A stretch of 64,000 nucleotides of DNA from Glaciecola sp947496235 (GTDB taxonomy: Bacteria > Pseudomonadota > Gammaproteobacteria > Enterobacterales > Alteromonadaceae), in NCBI RefSeq assembly GCF_050306235.1, contig NZ_JBLWFH010000005.1:186001-250000 (forward strand), in the 5' to 3' direction. Positions 8,004 through 16,724 of this stretch are shown piece by piece (position 1 is the stretch's first letter; each line of letters begins with the position of its first letter). A program made the translations under genes and the position numbers. Below the pieces are notes generated by a model, which was given only the letters and a program-made list of their open reading frames with translations, was not told the origin of the DNA and did no database searches.

Positions 8004-8035
8004 TGCAGATACCTAATAAAGTGTATGTATCTGCA
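8004..8035 (+). terminator. Possible terminator after the pirin gene
   Basis: TGCAGATAC (8004-8012) and GTATCTGCA (8027-8035) are a perfect 9-bp inverted repeat with a 14-base spacer. No strong T tract follows, so the termination role is uncertain. Confidence 0.4.
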
Positions 8036-8172
8036 TTCAATCTAGTGATGGAGATGTTTGCTAAATATTCATAAAACATATTATTGTCAATCATTAGCAA
8101 AAATTCGTTTTTCTAAACCAGTACTTTTATGATGCAAAAACACACAATTTGCGTCATGTTTGAGGACTGAAT

Positions 8173-9360
8173 ATGAAAGAAGCCGTTATAGTATCCACAG
8201 CAAGAACTCCCATTGGAAGAGCCTTTAAAGGTGCTTTTAATAACACTAAATCACCAACACTTACTGCCCATGCAATCAAGCATGCCGTTGAGCGCGCCAA
8301 AGTGGAAGGTGGAGAAATCGACGATGTGATCATAGGTTCAGTATTAAATGCTGGCAGTGCCGGTGGTAATATCGCGCGTTTAGCCACCCTAGCAGCAGGT
8401 TTGCCAAATACAGTGTCTGGACAAACGATAGATCGCCAATGTTCATCCGGTCTAATGGCGGTTGCAACCGCAGCTAAACAAATTATTGTTGATGGTATGA
8501 ATGTGGTTGTAGCTGGTGGTCAAGATAATATCTCTGAAATTCAGGGGCCTTATTTTGATTGGGCGAGCAAGTGTACCGATGAAAATGTAATCGCACATGA
8601 AAAGCACGCATACATGCCAATGTTGTTTACTGCTGAAAATGTCGCCAAAGTTTACAAGATTTCCCGTGATGCTCAGGACGAATACGCGCTAAGTTCACAA
8701 CAACGAACAGCTAAGGCTCAGGCTGAAGGCAAATTCGATGATGAAATAGTGCCTTTTACTACTACTAAAGCCATTTTCAATAAAGAAACCAAAGAGACAA
8801 GTTACGAAGAAGTCACTTTAAGCAAAGATGAAGGAAACCGTCCAAGCACTACTTTAGATGACCTCCAAAGCTTAAAGCCAGTGCTTGATAATGGTTGTAT
8901 TACCGCAGGTAATGCTTCTCAATTATCAGATGGCGCGTCAGCTTGTGTGGTAATGGAAAGAAGTTTAGCAGAACAACGGAATCTTGATATTTTAGGTATC
9001 TATCGCGGTATGGCCGTTGCAGGAAACCAACCTGAAGAAATGGGCATTGGCCCGATATACGCCATTCCTAAATTACTTAAACTTCATGGTTTGAGCATTA
9101 ATGACGTAGGTTTATGGGAATTAAATGAAGCCTTTGCTTGTCAGGCACTCTACTGTCGCGACAACCTAGGTATTGATCCTGAAATATACAATGTTAACGG
9201 CGGTGCCATCAGTATTGGCCACCCATACGGAATGACTGGTGCTCGCACTGTAGGTCATGCATTAATTGAAGGTAAACGACGCGGTGTTAAATATGTCGTT
9301 GTGACCATGTGTGTCGGCGGTGGAATGGGCGCTGCAGGCTTATTTGAAATCGCCAATTAA
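8173..9360 (+). CDS. Acetyl-CoA C-acetyltransferase / thiolase
   Basis: 395 residues, normal for a thiolase. All catalytic elements are present: nucleophilic C90 in DRQCSSGLMAVA, NEAFA near residue 320, H350 in SIGHPYGMTGAR and acid/base C380 in VTMCVGGGMGAAG. Thiolases either condense two acetyl-CoA or cleave 3-ketoacyl-CoA; sequence alone does not settle which. GAGGA at 8161 gives a good ribosome-binding site. It stands alone without a FadB-type partner, which favours a biosynthetic or short-chain role, but this is inference. Cytoplasmic. Confidence 0.93.
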   Translation: MKEAVIVSTARTPIGRAFKGAFNNTKSPTLTAHAIKHAVERAKVEGGEIDDVIIGSVLNAGSAGGNIARLATLAAGLPNTVSGQTIDRQCSSGLMAVATAAKQIIVDGMNVVVAGGQDNISEIQGPYFDWASKCTDENVIAHEKHAYMPMLFTAENVAKVYKISRDAQDEYALSSQQRTAKAQAEGKFDDEIVPFTTTKAIFNKETKETSYEEVTLSKDEGNRPSTTLDDLQSLKPVLDNGCITAGNASQLSDGASACVVMERSLAEQRNLDILGIYRGMAVAGNQPEEMGIGPIYAIPKLLKLHGLSINDVGLWELNEAFACQALYCRDNLGIDPEIYNVNGGAISIGHPYGMTGARTVGHALIEGKRRGVKYVVVTMCVGGGMGAAGLFEIAN

Positions 9361-9446
9361 AAAAATTTATTTTATTTGAAATTTTTTGCGCTTATATTCT
9401 GTCTTTATTAACAGTGTAAGCGCACTTGTTGTTCCCATTGAGTATA

Positions 9447-9490
9447 CGCCAATTACGCATTACTATTTGTATGCTTTTGGCGTTTTTTTT
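9447..9490 (+). terminator. Terminator after the thiolase gene
   Basis: CGCCAA (9447-9452) pairs with TTGGCG (9477-9482), with an inner GCAT/ATGC pairing, followed by eight T. Confidence 0.75.
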
Positions 9491-9509
9491 ATCTTAAGGA
9501 AAATGAATA

Positions 9510-10100
9510 TTGGTAACCGTTCCTAATTCAGCAAGGTTAGCATATCGCTTATTCAATTTAGATGACGTTCATACTGCCTCTCAAGACTTAGATGACATTT
9601 GGCAAGTCGACCAAGATCCTGAAGTGATGAAGTATTTAACCAATGGTGTAACCACTTCCAAAGAAGTACTAAAAAACGTTTATATTCCCCGTTTAAAATC
9701 ATATACAGATATCGACAAAGGATTCGGTATGTGGCGAATTTCCTTAGCAGATTGCGATACCTTTATTGGCGAACTCATAATGCGCCCTATGCATTTTGGG
9801 TCTGATAATCCTCATCAGCATGATATTGAACTTGGCTGGCGATTTATTCGAAAGTACTGGGGGCAAGGTTACGCGACAGAGGCTGCGGACCATTTGATGC
9901 GTTGGAAAGCCCAAGACCCGATAGTAAAGCGCTTCAGTGCCATTGCAGACACCAATAACAAAGCATCTACCGCTATAATGAAAAAACTAGGTATGCGATT
10001 TATTACCCACGAAATCCACCAAGATCCGCTAGGAGACGTAGAAGTAGATCGTTATAGTTTGGATGTGGCGGACTTAAATACTGATAAAACGAACCAGTGA
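9510..10100 (+). CDS. GNAT family N-acetyltransferase (RimJ/RimL-like)
   Basis: 196 residues of Acetyltransf_3 type: substrate-side N-terminus, then HDIELGWRFIRKYWGQGYATEAADHLM, which contains the acetyl-CoA pyrophosphate loop (RKYWGQGYATEA), and NNKASTAIMKKLGMRF, the family's usual end-of-fold motif. The start is TTG at 9510 with AAGGA nine bases upstream; the nearby ATG at 9503 is in another frame and stops at once. Acceptor substrate unknown; relatives acetylate protein N-termini, aminoglycosides or small amines. Confidence 0.88.
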   Translation: MVTVPNSARLAYRLFNLDDVHTASQDLDDIWQVDQDPEVMKYLTNGVTTSKEVLKNVYIPRLKSYTDIDKGFGMWRISLADCDTFIGELIMRPMHFGSDNPHQHDIELGWRFIRKYWGQGYATEAADHLMRWKAQDPIVKRFSAIADTNNKASTAIMKKLGMRFITHEIHQDPLGDVEVDRYSLDVADLNTDKTNQ

Positions 10101-10117
10101 CTAGAACTTAGATAGCA

Positions 10118-10151
10118 CTTGATATGGCTAGCATTTTTCACTAGTATCAAG
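10118..10151 (+). terminator. Hairpin between the GNAT and histidine kinase genes
   Basis: CTTGATA (10118-10124) pairs with TATCAAG (10145-10151), with an inner CTAG/CTAG pair and a 3-base bulge. A weak T tract follows at distance. Possible terminator. Confidence 0.4.
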
Positions 10152-10181
10152 GCTTCAAAATAGCTTCCTTTTTAAATCTCA

Positions 10182-11306
10182 TTGTCTAATTCAAGCGAAA
10201 ATAATCAAACAAATCAGTTCGAAAAAAAAATAGCGGCATTAGAAGCCGAAATAGTCGAGCTCAGAAGAAAAAATGATTTACAAGATCAGGTGATTAACCT
10301 GAACCAAGATAGTATTTTTGTTAAAGATGCCAATTTAAATTGGATCTTTGCAAATGATGCAGCGCTTTCATTTTACTCGAAAAAGATTCGAGACAAACTT
10401 ATTGGAACAAATCCAGCTGAACACTTTCCTCCAGAGCAAGTGGCAAAGTTTGAAGAGTCAGACCATATTGCCTTAACAACAGGTATTTATGAAAAAAAAG
10501 AAACGGTTTTGCTCGATGACGGCAGAGAGATTCAGGCTCAAATAACCAAAAAGCGTTTTATTGGTGAAGATGGCGCCCCCTATTTGTTGTGTATAAGTCG
10601 AGATATTACTGACAGAGAAGATTTAATAGTAGAGCTCAAACGTTCAAACGCCGATCTAGATAATTTCGCATATGTAGCTTCTCATGATCTACGAGCACCA
10701 CTAAACGCCATAAAAACTATGGTTGCTTGGGTCAGAGAAGACTGTGAAGATATTCTACCATTAGAAAGTAAAGACAATTTAGCGCTAGTGATGAACCGTG
10801 TTGAACGCATGGAAAAGCTACTAATGGACTTGCTTGAATACAGCCGTATGGGACGCGAAAAACAGTTGCCGGTTAGGTTTAACATTCGTAAAAAAGTGCT
10901 CGAATTGCTGAACTTAGTCGATCTCCCTATGGGGTTTGGTATCCGCTGCGACGATGTAGAGGTTACTTTACCTGAAACTCCGTTTAATGTGGTTATGGTG
11001 AATCTAATTGGTAATGCAATAAAGCACCATGATTCGGCCAATGCGAATATTTCAATTTCCGTTAAAACTACCAAACGCTACACAGTAATTACGGTTGCGG
11101 ATAATGGTCCAGGCGTTCCCGACGAATACAAACAAAAAGTCTTTGAGCTATTTACCACATTGAAACCAAGAGACGAATTAGAAGGTTCCGGCATGGGATT
11201 AAGCGTGGTGAAAAAGCTGGTAGAACAATATCAAGGCAAAATCGAAGTTGCCGACAATTCTCCTCGCGGCACTAAGTTCATTATTTCATGGCCACAGTTT
11301 AAGTAA
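10182..11306 (+). CDS. Orphan PAS-domain sensor histidine kinase
   Basis: 374 residues, no membrane segment, so cytoplasmic. Order: short coiled coil (about 13-40), PAS domain (about 38-148, PAS-core and the C-terminal DITDRED linker), HisKA with phospho-acceptor H168 in VASHDLRAPLNAIK, and HATPase with N box NLIGNAIKHHD, G1 DNGPGVP and G2 GSGMGLS. The ASHDLRAPLN form is typical of phytochrome-like kinases (COG4251). TTG at 10182 is the only reasonable start after the in-frame stop at 10161, but its ribosome-binding site is poor. No response regulator is adjacent, so the partner is unknown. Confidence 0.88.
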   Translation: MSNSSENNQTNQFEKKIAALEAEIVELRRKNDLQDQVINLNQDSIFVKDANLNWIFANDAALSFYSKKIRDKLIGTNPAEHFPPEQVAKFEESDHIALTTGIYEKKETVLLDDGREIQAQITKKRFIGEDGAPYLLCISRDITDREDLIVELKRSNADLDNFAYVASHDLRAPLNAIKTMVAWVREDCEDILPLESKDNLALVMNRVERMEKLLMDLLEYSRMGREKQLPVRFNIRKKVLELLNLVDLPMGFGIRCDDVEVTLPETPFNVVMVNLIGNAIKHHDSANANISISVKTTKRYTVITVADNGPGVPDEYKQKVFELFTTLKPRDELEGSGMGLSVVKKLVEQYQGKIEVADNSPRGTKFIISWPQFK

Positions 11307-11392
11307 GTTGCACTTTCTTTGAGAACGTTTTTCAAAAGGGAAAAAGTCTTATGCAAAGGAATGCTAGATTCTGCTTCACTTTGCTACTTTAG

Positions 11393-11401
11393 TGCTATAC
11401 A
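11393..11401 (+). promoter_or_regulatory. Candidate extended -10 promoter of the CHAT-sigma operon
   Basis: TGCTATACA is an extended -10 element (TGn plus TATACA) about 40 bases upstream of the CHAT gene ATG. No good -35 is seen. An ECF-type promoter for autoregulation cannot be assigned by eye. Confidence 0.4.
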
Positions 11402-11442
11402 TTGTAGCTATATTGGTTTAAAAAATAACTCGCCCAAATACC

Positions 11443-14400
11443 ATGCTATTTCAGATACTTGCTGTACATAAGTATACAAGATTCCGATTCTATTGGGTGA
11501 TATTGGGATGTTTTATTTTCTCCCAAAGTGCCACTGCTTCTCTAACGATAATCAATATATCTGAATTACCGAATGGGCAACTTCAAATTCCATTGTCGAA
11601 AACAACACAATTGGAGTTGGTTAACAATGAAAATGCCCTTGTTGTATTTACTCTTAAACAAGAAATCGCAGATGCTAGGGTTGTTTTAACGTCTTGCCAT
11701 TCTGATTCATCGACTACTCAAACGATAATAAATTCACCGGATACTTATCGTCTTCCTGAAATTTTTGCTGTTTATCCCAAAAGTCAGAATTGCAAAATTA
11801 GCATCAGCGCTTCTGATACTTCAGATAGCTTTGCAAATATTGAATTGTCTTGGTTTGAGGTTAAGCAGCCATCGATAGACTTAATTACAGCCCTAGCGCA
11901 TCTAGTAGAGGCAGAACAAAAATGGTCAAACTATTTTGAAGTAAACGAAGCCCAGCAATCAAATGTGCTAGCCAATGTAATACAGAGCCTAACAAGTGCC
12001 AAAAATTTACTTGGAGACGCACTGCCGTATTGGTCTCATCTCATCCAATATAAACAAAGTGAAGTTTATCATTATCTTGGGCAGTATGATGAACAAGCTA
12101 GAATTTTACAGACACTATTGGACCAGCCTAATTTAGCAATAGAGATGAAAGCGCAAGCCCATGTTGATCTTGCCATTTACACCATTTACGAAATTAAAGA
12201 TTTTGATGAGGCAAGTAAACAGATCGAGCTCACTTTCCAGTTACTGGAAAACGCCGAGCAAAGTGTTTTATACGCGGATGCTTTAGAAACATCGGCGTCT
12301 ATAGAAATCGAACGTGCAAATTTCTCATCGGGTATCGATAACTTTGTTGCCAGTTATCAAATTTTTATGGCCAAGGGCGCAAAAAAAGATGCGTTAAATA
12401 CCGCATTATCCTTAGGGTATTTTTATTATCGAACGGGCGAATTGGTGCGAGCCTCTCAAGAATATAATGCGGCGAAATTATTGGCAGAATCAATTAGTGA
12501 ATCATACTCAGTCACCAATGCAAATATAAAGCTAGCTACTGTATATCGAAATTTGGGAGACTATGATAAGGCGGCCAAATTTCTCGATATAGCCCTATCT
12601 CAAAGTGCTTCATTTGATCATTCTTACTTAGACGCTTGGGCAAAACTTGAAAAAGCTAAATTACTGAAAGCCACCTTACAATATCACTATGCAATCGATT
12701 GGTTTGACAAGGCAAAATCGGCGTTTAAAAAATTAAATGCAATGGCGGATGTTTATCAAATAAATATAGTGTTGGCGGATTTATATGTCGACATGCAACA
12801 AGTTGAAAACGCTGAAAAATTGTATTTTGAATATCTTAACTATGCACAAGAAGAACTGACACAGCTTCAAGTTGCACAAGTTAGTATGCAAATTGCTGAA
12901 TTAAAGTTAAAGCAAGGATTTATACAGGAAGCCATAGACTATCAAAACATCGCACATACCTATTTTCAAGGAGTGTCAGATGCCTTTTCACTAGCTGACA
13001 CCCAATTTGGTTTAGCTGCTTCATACGCTGCTCTAGCAGATATAGAAAAGGCGACATTTTATTTTGATGCGGCGTTGCGCTTTTATGAATCTATCGAGGC
13101 GACACCATCCGCCTTATCTGCAATCCTTGAGTACGCAAAATATATAAGTCTCATATCCAAAGAAAAGGCTTTAAGTGCAATCGATGTAGCCTTGGAACAA
13201 TCACTTAATGGTGATTTTCAAGTAGCAAGGGAAGATTTAAGTATTGGGTTTACAGCTAGCCTGCAAGACTTGCTAAGCTTAAAAATTAAACTTGATGATG
13301 CATTAACCGCCGAACAAAGTTTAGTATTAGTTGAAAATATAAAAGCTAAGGCGTTAAAACGATTTTTTTATAATAAGGCGGACTTCACTAGCAATTCAGA
13401 GCAAGAAAAAAGTCTAGCGGCAATTAATTCTCAAATAAGTCAACAGCTAGTAGCTTTACAAAACGCATCTGCATCAGCACATCCCTCATTATTGCAAGAA
13501 CTCAGGCGATTAAGTGAAGAGCGTTATAAAGTTGAGCAGTCAATTTATTTTGACCGCACAGATTCCAGCGATCAGGCTGATTTTGACCTAGCCGCCTTAT
13601 CTAAGTTGCGACAAAACCTGCAAGATCATCAACTAGTGCTTTTTGTTGATAGCAGTGATATTGCCTCAAAGCTTTGGTTTATCAGCAAAAATAACGTGAA
13701 GCAATTTAACATTAAAGATTCAAAGGATTTGAACCAGCAAGTGGTTGGATTATTGGAGAACATTAAGAAGCATAAATCCTACCGAGACAACAAACAAATT
13801 ATACAGAAAATTTCCAATAGTCTATTTCCAGACCCTTCAGTGTTAAAACAAAAACAAGAATTAATAGTGATTGCAGACGGCGCCTTGGCTAATTTGCCAT
13901 TTTCAGTATTGGAAAATCCGACAGATAAATCTTCACTGCTTAATTCTTTGACCGTTAGTTTTCATCAATCGTTGGCTTTATTGATGGCTCAGATGACTAC
14001 ACCAGATTTACGCGATAATCAGACTAAATCCTTGATAGTGGCAAGCCCTGAAATGCAGGCGCTAGAAAACGGGTCTTCTTTACAAGCTGGTTATAAAGCT
14101 TCTAATTTACCATTTTCAAAAGCAGAAGCTGAGTATATCGGAAAAACCCTTGGAACAGATGCAGTCACTCTCATTGGTAAACAAGCAAACAAACAAAATA
14201 TTAAGCAACAAATGCTTCCACAATTTAATATTTTGCATTTTGCAACTCATGCGGTAGCCAATAGCGACTTTCCCGAACTGGGAGGGCTGGTCTTGTCAAA
14301 TAGTCATGATTCTGACAATCTTTTATTAGCACCAGAAATAAAAAAATTGCATTTAAATGCCCACCTAGTAGTGCTAAGTGGATGTGATTCTGCAATAGGC

Positions 14401-14679
14401 AAAACTATAGCCGGAGAAGGTATGCTAGGTTTATCACGTGCATTTATGCAAGCAGGTGCCCGAAATGTCATCGGGAGCTTGTGGAAAGTACAAGATGATG
14501 TAACGGCAAAATTAATGCAATTGTTTTATCAGTATCATATTGAACAAAACATGAGTGCTCAATTGGCCCTTGTTCATGCGCAAAGAGATGTCCGCAATTA
14601 CAAACGAAAAGATGGTAGAAGACCATGGAGAGCCCCCTATTATTGGGCGGGATTTATTTTACATGGAACAGGGTCATAA
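11443..14679 (+). CDS. Exported TPR-CHAT domain protein (putative caspase-like peptidase)
   Basis: 1078 residues. A basic N-terminus and hydrophobic stretch (VILGCFIFSQSATA) look like a signal peptide or anchor. Residues about 150-600 are helical TPR-like repeats (for example VYHYLGQYDEQARILQTLL, YRNLGDYDKAAKFLDIAL). The C-terminal ~330 residues form a CHAT domain: H936 in LHFATHAVAN and C981 in LSGCDSAIG are the predicted catalytic dyad, followed by GEGMLGLSRAFMQAGARNVIGSLW and the terminal YYWAGFILHG. CHAT proteins are clan CD (caspase/separase-like) peptidases, so a regulated protease is expected. The next gene, an ECF sigma factor, starts at the base after this stop codon, so the two are coupled. 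Start lacks a clear ribosome-binding site. The substrate is unknown; the downstream anti-sigma factor is an obvious candidate. Confidence 0.9.
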   Translation: MLFQILAVHKYTRFRFYWVILGCFIFSQSATASLTIINISELPNGQLQIPLSKTTQLELVNNENALVVFTLKQEIADARVVLTSCHSDSSTTQTIINSPDTYRLPEIFAVYPKSQNCKISISASDTSDSFANIELSWFEVKQPSIDLITALAHLVEAEQKWSNYFEVNEAQQSNVLANVIQSLTSAKNLLGDALPYWSHLIQYKQSEVYHYLGQYDEQARILQTLLDQPNLAIEMKAQAHVDLAIYTIYEIKDFDEASKQIELTFQLLENAEQSVLYADALETSASIEIERANFSSGIDNFVASYQIFMAKGAKKDALNTALSLGYFYYRTGELVRASQEYNAAKLLAESISESYSVTNANIKLATVYRNLGDYDKAAKFLDIALSQSASFDHSYLDAWAKLEKAKLLKATLQYHYAIDWFDKAKSAFKKLNAMADVYQINIVLADLYVDMQQVENAEKLYFEYLNYAQEELTQLQVAQVSMQIAELKLKQGFIQEAIDYQNIAHTYFQGVSDAFSLADTQFGLAASYAALADIEKATFYFDAALRFYESIEATPSALSAILEYAKYISLISKEKALSAIDVALEQSLNGDFQVAREDLSIGFTASLQDLLSLKIKLDDALTAEQSLVLVENIKAKALKRFFYNKADFTSNSEQEKSLAAINSQISQQLVALQNASASAHPSLLQELRRLSEERYKVEQSIYFDRTDSSDQADFDLAALSKLRQNLQDHQLVLFVDSSDIASKLWFISKNNVKQFNIKDSKDLNQQVVGLLENIKKHKSYRDNKQIIQKISNSLFPDPSVLKQKQELIVIADGALANLPFSVLENPTDKSSLLNSLTVSFHQSLALLMAQMTTPDLRDNQTKSLIVASPEMQALENGSSLQAGYKASNLPFSKAEAEYIGKTLGTDAVTLIGKQANKQNIKQQMLPQFNILHFATHAVANSDFPELGGLVLSNSHDSDNLLLAPEIKKLHLNAHLVVLSGCDSAIGKTIAGEGMLGLSRAFMQAGARNVIGSLWKVQDDVTAKLMQLFYQYHIEQNMSAQLALVHAQRDVRNYKRKDGRRPWRAPYYWAGFILHGTGS

Positions 14680-15276
14680 ATGACACAAATGGACGAAGCT
14701 GCGTTTGCTGAACAATTAGTTGAACGTATAAAAAACGGCGAAAAAGACGCAGAAAGAGACTTAGTTGAACGTTATCAACGGGGTTTATTTTTTGTATTGC
14801 GACGAAAATGTTCTCAAGATGCTGTGCTTGCGCAAGACTTAATGCAAGATACTTGGCAAATTGTCATCGAAAAAATCCGAGCTGATAAAATTAGAGAACC
14901 TCAAAAGCTTGCCGCATTTATCGTGCAAACTGGAAAAAATGCGGTAATTGCTCACTTCAGGAAAATTGAGAATAAGGGATCTTCGGCGGTTGACTCTCAT
15001 TCGCTAGATACGAACCTGGCACAACTAGTGGACCAAAGAGATAACCCTGAGCAAAAACTGCTTAACTATAACCTGGGTTTGATGGTCAAAAAAGTTATTC
15101 TGGAGATGGAACAAACCCGTGATAAAGATATCTTATTCAGCTTATTTTTAAATCAACAAGATAAGAAAACCATTTGCCAAAATTTAGGTCTAGATAGTGA
15201 ACATTTTGATCGAGTGCTTTATAGAGCAAAACTTAGATTTCGTAAGATTTGGGAACAGCACCACAATACTTCTTGA
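14680..15276 (+). CDS. ECF-type RNA polymerase sigma factor
   Basis: 198 residues with sigma region 2 (about 10-90; the helix around DAVLAQDLMQDTWQIV contacts core RNA polymerase and the -10 region) and region 4 (about 130-195, helix-turn-helix DKKTICQNLGLDSEHFDRVLY). There is no region 1 or 3, as in ECF factors. The ATG follows directly on the TAA of the CHAT gene, indicating coupled translation. The next gene encodes a membrane anti-sigma-like protein, so activity is probably held in check until a signal is received. Target promoters are unknown; autoregulation of this operon is likely by analogy with other ECF systems. Confidence 0.9.
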   Translation: MTQMDEAAFAEQLVERIKNGEKDAERDLVERYQRGLFFVLRRKCSQDAVLAQDLMQDTWQIVIEKIRADKIREPQKLAAFIVQTGKNAVIAHFRKIENKGSSAVDSHSLDTNLAQLVDQRDNPEQKLLNYNLGLMVKKVILEMEQTRDKDILFSLFLNQQDKKTICQNLGLDSEHFDRVLYRAKLRFRKIWEQHHNTS

Positions 15277-15332
15277 GTTGGGTGAGAGTTTTTTACCCAT
15301 ACCAACACTATAGATAAGATGAAGTAAATAAC

Positions 15333-16007
15333 ATGACTAACGAAAAGAAGGCTGAAAAGCATTTGCAAGTAGATGAAAGAATAGAAAGATACATTTTAAA
15401 TAAAATGTCTGAACAAGAAGCGTCGGAATTTGAAGCTTATTTTCTTTCTAATCAATCTTGCTTAGAGCAACTTGAAATCGCGGAACAAATTCATCAAGGA
15501 TTGTTAGCATTGCAACAAAGCGGCGATATGCAAGATATGCTGGCAAAACAAAAAGCTAAAAAGCGATTTTGGCAAAAACCAGTCCCCCTTTGGTCTCTTG
15601 CAGCAACAGTATGTTTAGTTTTACTCATTCCAATTATCCAAATTACTTCTCAAGGGTCAGGTGAAGCCGATCAAATTCGTGTGGTAAATATTGAATTAGC
15701 ATCTGTAAGAGGAGAGGGTGAAAACACAATAGAGTTAAATCTAACCGGTACTCAGACTCTTCTATCTTTTTATGTGGACACCGAAACACCTCAGTTTGAT
15801 CATCCCTCATACGGTTTCCAATTATCCAGTGAAGATAATCAAATCGTTTTTAGATCAACCAACTTAACGCTAAATAATGCAAGCACCCTATTTGTTAATC
15901 TCGGTAATATGAGGTTGGCGCCAGGCTCATATTTTTTTGAAGTCTTTGGTAGCTCAGGAAATGATCGTTTTTTGATGCAATCGGGGCATTTAGAAATAAC
16001 AGATTAA
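15333..16007 (+). CDS. Membrane-anchored anti-sigma factor-like protein
   Basis: 224 residues: a cytoplasmic N-terminal helical part (about 1-80) with IERYILNKMSEQEASEFEAY, which resembles the start of anti-sigma domains; one transmembrane segment (about 89-107, LWSLAATVCLVLLIPIIQI); then a beta-rich outer domain of about 110 residues (for example LLSFYVDTETPQFDHPSYGF, APGSYFFEVFG). The HxxxCxxC zinc motif of ZAS anti-sigmas is not preserved; only one Cys (SNQSCLEQL) remains at that place. Position 56 bases after the sigma gene and the topology argue for anti-sigma function, with the outer part facing the same compartment as the exported CHAT protein. Confidence 0.75.
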   Translation: MTNEKKAEKHLQVDERIERYILNKMSEQEASEFEAYFLSNQSCLEQLEIAEQIHQGLLALQQSGDMQDMLAKQKAKKRFWQKPVPLWSLAATVCLVLLIPIIQITSQGSGEADQIRVVNIELASVRGEGENTIELNLTGTQTLLSFYVDTETPQFDHPSYGFQLSSEDNQIVFRSTNLTLNNASTLFVNLGNMRLAPGSYFFEVFGSSGNDRFLMQSGHLEITD

Positions 16008-16026
16008 GTAAAAGGAATAAAAGACT

Positions 16027-16641
16027 GTGAATAGTATTATTGTTAAAACGGGGTTGTTTTTGATTTGTTGGGCAAGTGCTTTTTATAGTCACGCCACTGA
16101 GTTGCAACGGCAAAATAGATTGTTGAAACAGTTAATTCAAGAGTATGATTTTACTTATCACTGCGTCAGTGAAACTAGCTGCAGCCGAACATCCACATCA
16201 TCCAAATCATCGTTAGGGTCTCGACTATCGACAACTGATACAGGCATAAGTATTTCATCAGATACAGAAATCCAAGAGACGGTAAAAGCAAAACTCAATG
16301 TGAGTTTAAGGTTTACGGATCAAACTTATCTTTATGCAGCAAACGATTGGGAAATTATTGAGTCAGGTTGCACTGTGCATCTTGTTTTACCAAGCGTAGC
16401 AATTGCGGATGCTTCGGAGCATGATCATGAGGACTCAATTGCACACCGTTTAACTTTATCTTTTACATCGGCCCAAAGTACCAATCCCTATGATCAAGCC
16501 TGTAATTTGCCAGTTGATGTTACGAGTTTTGACTTTTGGACCCTGACCTATCTGGTTGAACATCACAGCTTAACCACTGCATCGTCAGAAATCAGTGTGC
16601 TAAGACATAATCGTACCCATGGGGGCGCAATTTCTTTGTAA
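16027..16641 (+). CDS. Exported protein of unknown function in the CHAT-sigma operon
   Basis: 204 residues from a GTG start 19 bases after the anti-sigma gene. A signal peptide (KTGLFLICWASAFYSHA) is followed by an export-type polypeptide with a Ser/Thr-rich linker (about 48-80) and four Cys after the cleavage site (YHC, TSC, SGC, QAC) that may form two disulfides; a His/Asp patch (SEHDHED) lies near residue 135. I recognise no family. Its place as the last gene of the unit suggests it is a sensor, substrate or effector of the pathway. Confidence 0.65.
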   Translation: MNSIIVKTGLFLICWASAFYSHATELQRQNRLLKQLIQEYDFTYHCVSETSCSRTSTSSKSSLGSRLSTTDTGISISSDTEIQETVKAKLNVSLRFTDQTYLYAANDWEIIESGCTVHLVLPSVAIADASEHDHEDSIAHRLTLSFTSAQSTNPYDQACNLPVDVTSFDFWTLTYLVEHHSLTTASSEISVLRHNRTHGGAISL

Positions 16642-16724
16642 ATTTACAATAAAGAACAAGTAGTTGTGGGTACGGGTTTAGTATATTCTAGGATTACTTT
16701 CTGTTTGTCCGAAATCTGTACCTA

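Noticed and set aside
10682..11074. 130-codon frame opposite the histidine kinase
   Set aside because: Shadow of the HisKA/HATPase region; no start signals or domain.
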